A stretch of 8,576 bases of DNA, taken from Chloroflexota bacterium. Lineage in GTDB: Bacteria > Chloroflexota > UBA5177 > JANWHV01. The notes beneath the pieces were generated by a model, which was not told the origin of the DNA, searched no databases, and saw only the letters and a list, made by a program, of their open reading frames with translations. Made by a program: the position numbers and the translations under genes. The stretch lies in NCBI GenBank assembly GCA_028287725.1, contig JAQBPC010000320.1, positions 1 to 8,576 of the forward strand. Direction: 5' to 3'. Below, piece by piece: positions 1 to 6,838 of the stretch. Every line of letters begins with the position of its first letter. Position 1 is the stretch's first letter.

Positions 1-48
1 GCCGTAGAAATTCACCTTGCCGCCTTAACCAAAGCTGGTGGCTCGTGA
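1..48 (+). CDS. possible 3' end of an upstream gene (partial)
   Basis: The first frame reads without a stop from the window edge to TGA at 46-48 and gives a 15-residue tail, AVEIHLAALTKAGGS, which looks like an ordinary protein C-terminus. The tail is too short to assign to a family. In Wsp-like operons a CheR or a second CheW often precedes the genes seen here, so either would fit, but that is context and not something the tail shows. The stop lies 91 nt before the chosen cheW start. It may simply be a chance open stretch, so confidence is low. Confidence 0.35.
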   Translation, partial: AVEIHLAALTKAGGS

Positions 49-139
49 ATCTGTACTTGGAGGAGCACATGTGCGCGTGCACGCGTCGTAGTAAGAGCAG
101 TGCACGGGTCCGCAAGCCAAGTCGGTATTGGGAGAATCA

Positions 140-706
140 GTGTTGCCGAAAGACCCGCATCGGCGCAACGAATCCAAGAAACGTTCTACCGATCCTCACG
201 AAATCAACGTGGCGGAACGCACTCTGATCAGTCGGGCTCGGAAGCTGGCGGAGGCCCCAACGCAGACTGCCGGGGGAGCATCAGTCGACGTGCTGGTCTT
301 CCGTCTGCGCGAAGAACATTACGCGATTGAGGCGCCACGTTTACGGTTGGTGCATCGCGGTACGAGCCTTACTCCGGTGCCATGCACGCCGCCATTTGTA
401 GCGGGAATGCTGAACGTTCGTGGTGAAGTAGTAACAGTGCTTGACCTTGCAGTGACACTGGGTCTGCCAGGCACATCACAGACAGACGCGACCATGCCGA
501 TACTTCTGGCCGACCATGCGAAGGCAACGGTCGGACTGCTGGTAGATGAGGTACTGGGGCTTGTGCGCATTGCGCTCGATAAGCTCGACAAACCCTTATC
601 GGCGAACGACTTTGCACTCGGCATCGCGGAAGCAAATATTGTTGTACTTGATCTCGATCGGCTGTTGTCTACCGGTCGTTTTGATGTGCTTGAAGAAGTG
701 GACTAG
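140..706 (+). CDS. cheW: CheW-type chemotaxis coupling protein
   Basis: This gene encodes a cytoplasmic adaptor that should link the neighbouring chemoreceptor to the P5 domain of CheA. From GTG at 140 it gives 188 residues. The CheW fold runs from about residue 49 (VDVLVFRLREEHYAIEAP) to about 180. It includes the typical segment FVAGMLNVRGEVVTVLDL (about 87-104), with the NxRG signature at 92-95, and the later strand VGLLVDEVLGLV. An extra N-terminal stretch of about 48 residues is basic and polar and carries an ERTLISRARKLAEAP helix, as in CheW proteins of Wsp-like clusters. The start is uncertain. GGGAGA at 130-135 suits GTG 140 or TTG 143, while the frame is open back to TTG 128 and closed by TAG at 89-91. 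The stop is 10 nt before the receptor gene, consistent with one operon. Confidence 0.9.
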   Translation: MLPKDPHRRNESKKRSTDPHEINVAERTLISRARKLAEAPTQTAGGASVDVLVFRLREEHYAIEAPRLRLVHRGTSLTPVPCTPPFVAGMLNVRGEVVTVLDLAVTLGLPGTSQTDATMPILLADHAKATVGLLVDEVLGLVRIALDKLDKPLSANDFALGIAEANIVVLDLDRLLSTGRFDVLEEVD

Positions 707-716
707 GGGACAAATA

Positions 717-2576
717 ATGGCAATGAGACTTTCGCTGCAAGCAAAGTTGCTGGCCGCATTTGGCCTGGTCATCCTGCTAACCATTGTGGTCGGTGTTATT
801 GGCGTCCGTGAAGCGGCACTAATCAACGACACAGCGGCAGCAATGTATTCTGACGATCTGGTAGGTACGGGAAGGGCAGCGGACCTTGCGCTGGACCTGA
901 ATTTGATGCGCATAAAGGTGCTCAAGCACATCGACGCCGGTACTCCTGCCAAGCGGGCACCGCTTTCGAACGACATTGCTTCCCTCGACCAGGCAGTGCA
1001 CGGGACGATTGCAACTATACGTGCCGCGAATCGGGATGGCGACTTGCGAGCGCCATTGGCCGGCTTCACCGTGGCCTGGGATCGATATACCCAGACACGC
1101 GACAACCTGACGCTTTCGGCAAGTCGGGCAGGGCACAGGACACAAGCGTTTAACGCTTATAACGGGCCCGAGCTCAAGCAACTGACGGACGTCAGTAACG
1201 CGTTACGCTCATTGATACAGGCGATGCAGTCAGCAGCGCAGCTGACCGATTCCCACAACGCCGCATCATTCCAAGCTGCCCGGTCACTGATCATCGGTGT
1301 GACCCTTGCGTCCATTCTTATCGGTCTAACTCTGGCGATCGTTCTCGCGCGACGCATTGGCGGCGCGGTGAAGAAGGTAGCTCGCGCATCGGTGAGCCTG
1401 GCCAAGGGTAATCTTGAAGAGCAGCTTGACGTGCATGGTAACGATGAAGTTGGCCAAATGGCCAATGCGTTTCGGGCTATGGTCGTACATCAGCGGAATA
1501 TGGCTATCGCCGCGGATGCCATTGCGTCGGGCGATCTCAGTAGTGATATACAACCACAATCCGAACGAGACACGCTGGGTATGGCGTTCCAGCGTATGAT
1601 CGCTCGCCTGCGGCGGATGGCCTCGTCGGCCGACGCAATTTCGCGTGGAGACCTTGGCGGTGTTGCCCAGATGCAGTCTGACCGCGATGTGGTTGGCGAG
1701 GCCTTCCAACGTATGGTGACCAATCTCCGGTCATTAGTATTTGAGCTTCAGCAAGGCTCGCAGAATCTCGCAGGTGCAAGTAATGAAATCCTGGCCATGG
1801 CCTCGCAGCAGGCAGCCGGGGCACATGAGCAATCGGCGGCAATTTCACAAACGACGGCCACGGTAGCGGAAGTCAAAGCCTCCGCCGCACACGCGGTACA
1901 GATGGCGGAAACGGTGACCGAGACCGCGCGGACTGCCAGTGGGATTGCCGTGGATGGCGTCGCGGCAGTGAACAATGCTACCGCCGGCATGGCCGACATA
2001 CGCCTCAAGGTGCAACTCATCGCCGAGAACATCGTTTCGCTCTCCGAACAGACCCAGCAGATCGGCGAGATTATTACCACGGTGAACGATCTTGCGGATC
2101 AGTCCAATTTGCTGGCTCTCAATGCCGCGATCGAGGCAAGCCGCGCGGGCGAGCACGGCAAGGGCTTCACCGTTGTTGCTAACGAGATTCGTACCCTGGC
2201 CGAGCAGTCGAAGTTGGCTACTTCTCAAGTTCGTACGATCCTGTCGGATATCCAACGTGCGACAAATGCGGCGGTGATGGCCACTGAGCAAGGCACCAAG
2301 GGAGTCGACGCAGGTAGCCAGGTGATCGAGGAGGCGGGGCTGACGATTGACAAGCTGGCCGATGCTATTCAACAGGCGGCGCAATCCTCAGCGCAAATCT
2401 CTGTCTCAGTCAGCCAGCACTCTGTCGGCATGGAGCAAATCGCCATTGCCATGAACAACATCAATCAGGCAACGAGCCAGACTCTATCGGCGACGCGAAA
2501 GACCGAGCAAGCGGCCCAACACTTGACGACATTAGCGAGCCGTCTGACCGACATAGTCGTGCAGTATCAGCTCTAG
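717..2576 (+). CDS. methyl-accepting chemotaxis protein with three HAMP units
   Basis: This is a membrane chemoreceptor of 619 residues that should detect a signal outside or at the inner membrane and control CheA through CheW. TM1 is at about 11-30 (LAAFGLVILLTIVVGVIGV). A periplasmic helical domain of about 160 residues, resembling the 4-helix-bundle MCP type, is at 31-189. TM2 is at about 190-212. HAMP and two further HAMP-like units occupy about 213-342, and the cytoplasmic signalling coiled coil about 345-615. The highly conserved hairpin tip is complete (DLADQSNLLALNAAIEASR and onward, about 458-490). A likely methylation site is E371/Q372 in AGAHEQSAA. There is no C-terminal pentapeptide tether for CheR/CheB; the protein ends IVVQYQL. 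The start ATG at 717 is preceded by AGGGGA (705-710) at good spacing; ATG 723 is a weaker alternative. The ligand cannot be predicted from the sequence. Confidence 0.96.
   Translation: MAMRLSLQAKLLAAFGLVILLTIVVGVIGVREAALINDTAAAMYSDDLVGTGRAADLALDLNLMRIKVLKHIDAGTPAKRAPLSNDIASLDQAVHGTIATIRAANRDGDLRAPLAGFTVAWDRYTQTRDNLTLSASRAGHRTQAFNAYNGPELKQLTDVSNALRSLIQAMQSAAQLTDSHNAASFQAARSLIIGVTLASILIGLTLAIVLARRIGGAVKKVARASVSLAKGNLEEQLDVHGNDEVGQMANAFRAMVVHQRNMAIAADAIASGDLSSDIQPQSERDTLGMAFQRMIARLRRMASSADAISRGDLGGVAQMQSDRDVVGEAFQRMVTNLRSLVFELQQGSQNLAGASNEILAMASQQAAGAHEQSAAISQTTATVAEVKASAAHAVQMAETVTETARTASGIAVDGVAAVNNATAGMADIRLKVQLIAENIVSLSEQTQQIGEIITTVNDLADQSNLLALNAAIEASRAGEHGKGFTVVANEIRTLAEQSKLATSQVRTILSDIQRATNAAVMATEQGTKGVDAGSQVIEEAGLTIDKLADAIQQAAQSSAQISVSVSQHSVGMEQIAIAMNNINQATSQTLSATRKTEQAAQHLTTLASRLTDIVVQYQL
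1389..1742 (+). repeat. tandem HAMP-like repeats within the receptor
   Basis: Three related protein units follow TM2 of the receptor, beginning near residues 225, 266 and 305, with periods of 41 and 39 residues. Units 2 and 3 are clearly related: ADAIASGDL and ADAISRGDL open them, and both carry a QS-x-RD-x-x-G-x-AFQRM-x-x-x-LR core. Unit 1 matches the canonical HAMP pattern, with LAKGNLEEQL and then DEVGQMANAFRAM. The repetition is at the amino-acid level and diverged at DNA level. Poly-HAMP stacks are known in soluble receptors such as Aer2; here they extend the membrane-proximal cytoplasmic stalk. Confidence 0.8.
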
Positions 2577-4916
2577 GTGTCGCGCATCGTGACGGATCAG
2601 GAGAAACGGCGGGAGCAGCTGTGGCAGTCGTTTCGCGTTGAGCTGGAGGAGCGCAACGAAGCGCTACACCAGCTATTGCACACGCTCGAGCAGGCCGATG
2701 GAGACTCGCAGGCCCATCTCAACGAAACGTTCAATGCGTTGTTCCGTGCAGTCCACAGCGTCAAAGGGGCGGCCCGAGCAGTGTCTCAGGCGCAGGTCGA
2801 GCAGTGGGCACACGCATTTGAGGCTGCAGTCGCAACCGCGCGGCAATCCGGCTCCAAGCCCGGGCCAGACTGGCTAAATGCTGCCCGCGGCGTGGTAGCT
2901 GCGTTCGAGCAGCTTGGCGGCACCGAAGGTGGCACGCCGCTTCCTCGGTTCCCAGCGATATTAGAGACGCCGAGCAGCGTCCCTTCCATAGGAATTGGTA
3001 TCCCCGAAGCGAGGTGCGACAACGAAGTTCTTGAGACAGTAGAAATATCTGATAACGCCGCCAAACGCAGCGAGCTCAGAACGCCGGCAAGCCTGACGTC
3101 GACGTCAGCGGCAGGCGCGCAGCCAGGCTCGGACAGTGTCCGCGTGTCGGTTGGAAAGTTGGATACGCTACTGGCACAGGCGGGCGAGCTGGCGGTCACG
3201 CACGTGCGCATAGCGCAACGACTTGCCGAGGTTCGCGCGTTACGCGAGACAATGAATCCGTGGAGGCGCGACTGGGCAGCGTGCCGGGGCCTGCGTACTA
3301 ACCTCCGGCGCGCCTCGGCCACAACGGAGCACCTTGAGGGCAACCACGTCCGCGACCTTGAGGCGCTGCTTCACTTAACCGAGATGGCAGAGGAGCGCTC
3401 TCAGCGCGTAATGCGGCAAATTGATGAGCTAGCCTCCCTACTCTACCAGGACGTTGGCCAGCTTTCCCTAGTCTCAAAAGAGATGGAGGCCGGCGTCCTG
3501 GCGGTGCGCTTGTTGCCCGTGTCGACGATTTTCGCGCCACTCGAGCGAGTAGTCCGCGACCTTGCACGTACCCAGGGCAAGGAAATACGTCTGGTACTGG
3601 GAGGTCTGGACACTGAGATCGATCGCAATATTCTGGAGCAACTTCGCGATCCTTTGCTGCATATGGTGCGGAATGCGGCGGATCACGGTATTGAGCTACC
3701 AGACGCGCGACAGGCAAGCGGCAAATCACGATCGGGCACCATTCGCCTGTCAGGCGCACAACGTGGCGGCACGATCGAGATCGAGCTCGAAGATGATGGA
3801 GCCGGGCTTGACCTTAGCCAGCTGAGACGGAGCGCCGCAAGCAAAGGCATCATGTCGGACGACCAGGCGCGCGCACTCGACGATCAGGCGGCAATGGCGT
3901 TGATGTTTCGAGCAGGCGTCTCGACAAAGTCGTCGACGACGGAAATCTCCGGACGTGGAGTGGGAATGGACGTCGTACGAGAGCATCTGGAGCGGCTTGG
4001 GGGCAAGATCACGCTGGCAAGCGTCCCAGGAAAAGGCACAACGTTCACCATTCGAGTACCCCTGACTCTGGCGACGACGCGAGCAGTCTTGGTCGAGCAA
4101 AGCGGGCAGATCTATGCCATTCCTTCGGCGATGATTGAACGCACCTCTCGCGTGCGCGAACAGCAGATCGTACGCGTAGAAGGCAGACGCGTGGTCGTAA
4201 TTGACGGTCATCCCGTGCCGGTAGTGGAGCTGGCGGACATATTGGAGCAGCAAGGAAGCCAGGCAAAAGGACAAGACGTGCCGCAATGGCGACCGTACTT
4301 CGTTCTTCACCAGGAGGACGGGCGGGCGGCCCTGCTGGCAGATCAACTTGTCGGGGAGCAGGAAATCGTGGTCCAGCGAATGGGGTGGCCGCTTCGGCGC
4401 GTGCGCAACGTGAGCGGCGCTGCGGTGCTCGGCTCTGGCCAGACCGTTGCAATTCTAAATACGTCTGATTTGCTCAAGTCCGCACTGAGGCACCCCGGCG
4501 CCGGCGCGAAACAATCGCGAGTCGAATCAAAATCAACGCCGGTTGTGCGGCGACGGCGTGTTCTGGTGGTAGACGATTCCTTGCCTACGCGCACACTGGA
4601 AAGAAGCATCCTGGAGGTCGCAGGCTATCTGACGGCTGTAGCGAGCAATGGCGAAGAGGCGCTCCAGATTCTTCGTCGCGAACAGATTGACCTCGTTGTC
4701 TCGGATATAGAGATGCCTCGGCTCGATGGATTCGGGCTCACCGCCGAGATTCGCCGAGATGAGAAGCTTCGACAGATTCCGGTGGTACTTGTGACATCTC
4801 TGGCGGCGCCGGAACATCGTGAGCGCGGAGCCTCGGCCGGCGCGGACGCCTATATCGTGAAGGGCAGCTTTGATCAGGGTCAACTGCTTGACACGGTGGG
4901 CAGGCTGATCGCGTGA
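2577..4916 (+). CDS. cheA: hybrid chemotaxis histidine kinase CheA with C-terminal receiver
   Basis: This gene encodes a 779-residue cytoplasmic kinase that autophosphorylates under receptor/CheW control. P1/Hpt is at about 1-115, with phosphorylatable H60 in AVHSVKGAAR. A Pro/Ser/Ala-rich linker (about 116-185) replaces a recognisable P2. An elongated P3 dimerisation region is at about 187-320. The P4 kinase has an N box (HMVRNAADHG, 362-371), G1 (DDGAGLD, 406-412), an F-box-like segment (LMFRAGVSTK) and G2 (GRGVGMDVV, 459-467). P5, the CheW-like domain, is at about 498-640. The receiver is at about 660-778, with acidic pair D666/D667, phosphoacceptor D710 (SDIEMPRLDG), T740 and K762, all present. 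The architecture matches WspE. GTG 2577 follows the receptor stop directly but has no obvious Shine-Dalgarno. GTG 2589, with AGGTG at 2575-2579, is an alternative start. It overlaps cheB by 4 nt. Confidence 0.95.
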   Translation: MSRIVTDQEKRREQLWQSFRVELEERNEALHQLLHTLEQADGDSQAHLNETFNALFRAVHSVKGAARAVSQAQVEQWAHAFEAAVATARQSGSKPGPDWLNAARGVVAAFEQLGGTEGGTPLPRFPAILETPSSVPSIGIGIPEARCDNEVLETVEISDNAAKRSELRTPASLTSTSAAGAQPGSDSVRVSVGKLDTLLAQAGELAVTHVRIAQRLAEVRALRETMNPWRRDWAACRGLRTNLRRASATTEHLEGNHVRDLEALLHLTEMAEERSQRVMRQIDELASLLYQDVGQLSLVSKEMEAGVLAVRLLPVSTIFAPLERVVRDLARTQGKEIRLVLGGLDTEIDRNILEQLRDPLLHMVRNAADHGIELPDARQASGKSRSGTIRLSGAQRGGTIEIELEDDGAGLDLSQLRRSAASKGIMSDDQARALDDQAAMALMFRAGVSTKSSTTEISGRGVGMDVVREHLERLGGKITLASVPGKGTTFTIRVPLTLATTRAVLVEQSGQIYAIPSAMIERTSRVREQQIVRVEGRRVVVIDGHPVPVVELADILEQQGSQAKGQDVPQWRPYFVLHQEDGRAALLADQLVGEQEIVVQRMGWPLRRVRNVSGAAVLGSGQTVAILNTSDLLKSALRHPGAGAKQSRVESKSTPVVRRRRVLVVDDSLPTRTLERSILEVAGYLTAVASNGEEALQILRREQIDLVVSDIEMPRLDGFGLTAEIRRDEKLRQIPVVLVTSLAAPEHRERGASAGADAYIVKGSFDQGQLLDTVGRLIA

Positions 4917-5998
4917 CTAAGGATTCGCCACTGAGCGGCACGCGAAAGCAGCTACGTGTTCTGGTCGTAGATAATTCGGCAACACAGCGCGGCATGCTCA
5001 TTAACCTGCTGGAATCCGATCAGGAGCTTAAGGTGGCTGGCTGGGCAGCCAACGGCAAGGAAGCAATCAAGTGCGCGGAGCTGCTCAAGCCGGACGTGAT
5101 TACTATGGAGTTTCGCATGCCGGTGATGGATGGTCTCCAGGCCACTCAGCGCATCATGCAGCAGACTCCAATTCCTATCGTGATGGTTACTACCAGTTCC
5201 TCATCCAACACCGAACAGATCGTATTCGCGGCCATTCAGGCAGGGGTTATGGCCACTGTCGCAATGCCGATGCCCGGTTCCCAGTACGCCCAAGGCGTTC
5301 AGGAGCTGCTCAGGACTGTGAAGAGCATGGCCGAGATTAAGCTGGTGCGTCGCTGGACGCCAGAGCGGATCCGCGCACTCACATCAGAATCTGCTGTTCC
5401 GGTGGTCGCTTCATCCAATCGTGCGCTGGAAATTGTGGCTATTGGCGCCTCGACAGGCGGGCCGCCTGTGCTGCAACAGATCTTGACGCAGCTTCCGGCT
5501 GCGTTCACGCTGCCGGTGCTAGTGGTGCAGCACATTGCCGCCGACTTCGTGACGACATTCGTCGACTGGCTCAGACCACAATGCCGGCTACCGGTGCAGA
5601 TTGCCGGTGACGGTGTGTCGCTAAGCCGGCCCGGCATCTATTTTGCGCCCCAAGGGCAGCACTTGCGCGTATACAAGCAAACCCTGGCGCTCACATCCGA
5701 GCCGCCGATCCGCGGCCACCGGCCGTCGGTCACGGCGCTCTTTGAATCGGTGGCGACCTATTACGGCAAAGCGGCGATTGGAGTGCTGCTTACGGGTATG
5801 GGCGACGACGGGGCAATAGGTATGCATGGTCTGAAGAAGGCCGGTGCACTTACTGTTGCCCAGGATGAAGCGAGCTCCGTAGTCTTTAGCATGCCGGCGC
5901 TGGCAATCGACATGGGCGTCGTGGACTACGTGCTTCCGCCGCCGGCCATCGCGACCCTGTTGGTCAACTTGGCAGGCTTGGACAAGGGAGCGTCCTGA
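4913..5998 (+). CDS. cheB: CheB-type glutamate methylesterase with degenerate receiver
   Basis: This gene encodes a 361-residue protein that should demethylate (or deamidate) receptor glutamates and so reset receptor output. The N-terminal receiver is at about 14-135 and the linker at about 136-170. The C-terminal CheB methylesterase domain is at about 171-357. The catalytic domain appears intact: S180 in GASTGG, H207 in VVQHIAADF and D299 in TGMGDDGA correspond to the Ser-His-Asp triad of Salmonella/E. coli CheB. The receiver is not canonical. The phosphoacceptor position reads TMEFRMPVMDG, so E66 (GAG at 5108-5110) replaces Asp. The acidic pair is D20-N21. The conserved Lys position is M118. 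Phosphorylation by CheA is therefore unlikely, and E66 might mimic the active state (inference). GTG 4913 overlaps the cheA stop as GTGA, which implies translational coupling. In Wsp the equivalent is WspF. Confidence 0.95.
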   Translation: MTKDSPLSGTRKQLRVLVVDNSATQRGMLINLLESDQELKVAGWAANGKEAIKCAELLKPDVITMEFRMPVMDGLQATQRIMQQTPIPIVMVTTSSSSNTEQIVFAAIQAGVMATVAMPMPGSQYAQGVQELLRTVKSMAEIKLVRRWTPERIRALTSESAVPVVASSNRALEIVAIGASTGGPPVLQQILTQLPAAFTLPVLVVQHIAADFVTTFVDWLRPQCRLPVQIAGDGVSLSRPGIYFAPQGQHLRVYKQTLALTSEPPIRGHRPSVTALFESVATYYGKAAIGVLLTGMGDDGAIGMHGLKKAGALTVAQDEASSVVFSMPALAIDMGVVDYVLPPPAIATLLVNLAGLDKGAS

Positions 5999-6838
5999 AT
6001 GAACATTGATATGAGTGCGATAATCGGGGAATTTCAGGCAGAGGCGACGGAGCACATTGAGATTCTGAATGCTCAACTTCTCGAATTGGAGCGCGACCCC
6101 TCAGCAGCCGAGCCAATTCGCAACATGTTCTTATCTGCCCACACTATTAAGGGCAGTGCTGCCATGCTCGAGCTCCATGAGATTCGACTGCTGGCCCACG
6201 CTGTGGAAGACGTACTTGCACGCCTGCGTGACACGCGGGACCCGCTTGAAGTCAAGACGGCCGACCTGCTGTTTCAGGCTCTGGACATGCTTCGTCTACT
6301 GGTTGAGAATCCTTCGCGGGGGTCAATTGCCCCGAACGCGGCGGTCTCCGCGCTGTGTGACTCCTTGAGCCTGAGTGCAAGCCACAAGATCGTTGTCGAG
6401 ACACCGAATATGGTGCCATTACCACGGACAGCTGAGTCTGCCCGGGCCCTATTGGTCGACGATTCGCGGACAGTGCGACTTCTCGAGACGATGCAGCTGG
6501 AGGATGCGGGATACTCCGTCGACTCTGTGGTGGGTGGCCAACAGGCCCTGGATTTGGCGGTACAAAACTCCTATGACCTAATAGTCACTGGCATCGAGTG
6601 TGACGGTCTAACCGGCTGGGAGCTGGTGGCCGCACTTCGCGAAGTACTATCGAGCCGCTCTACTCCAATTATTATGATGAGCAGCGAAGCAGGACCACGG
6701 CAGCACAAGTGTGCGCACGAGGCAGGGGTGCATGATCTACTGCGGAAAGGGTCGTTGGACCAACAAGGCTTGACGGCGGCGGCAAAGGAGTTGGTGGTAG
6801 CTCGTGGCCTCGCTACGGCCGAGAGGGGCACTACATGA
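5999..6838 (+). CDS. Hpt domain protein with C-terminal pseudo-receiver
   Basis: This gene encodes a 279-residue cytoplasmic phosphotransfer protein. An Hpt/CheA-P1-like helical domain is at about 1-105, with H48 in LSAHTIKGSAAML, the usual HxxKGxA site. A linker of about 40 residues follows, then a receiver-like domain at about 149-265. The receiver keeps the acidic pair (LLVDDS, D154/D155), S228/S229 and K250. However, the phosphoacceptor position reads VTGIECDGLTG: G198 (GGC at 6590-6592) stands where Asp is expected, one transition from GAC. It therefore probably cannot be phosphorylated on the receiver and would act through H48 or by protein binding. ATG 5999 follows the cheB stop directly (TGAATG) and has AGGGAG (5985-5990) at 8 nt. 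Its place between kinase and cyclase suggests a phosphotransfer or titration role; this is inference. Confidence 0.9.
   Translation: MNIDMSAIIGEFQAEATEHIEILNAQLLELERDPSAAEPIRNMFLSAHTIKGSAAMLELHEIRLLAHAVEDVLARLRDTRDPLEVKTADLLFQALDMLRLLVENPSRGSIAPNAAVSALCDSLSLSASHKIVVETPNMVPLPRTAESARALLVDDSRTVRLLETMQLEDAGYSVDSVVGGQQALDLAVQNSYDLIVTGIECDGLTGWELVAALREVLSSRSTPIIMMSSEAGPRQHKCAHEAGVHDLLRKGSLDQQGLTAAAKELVVARGLATAERGTT

Noticed and set aside
546..716. Extending the receptor frame upstream to 546 (676-residue form)
   Set aside because: The extra 57 residues overlap cheW in another frame and look out-of-frame. ATG 717 has AGGGGA at good spacing and gives the expected short basic N-terminus just before TM1.
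3298..3759. Long antisense open frames within the operon (for example 153 codons here)
   Set aside because: They are shadows of the strong plus-strand coding frames; their translations lack motifs and are Arg/Pro-rich, as expected for antisense reading of GC-rich genes.
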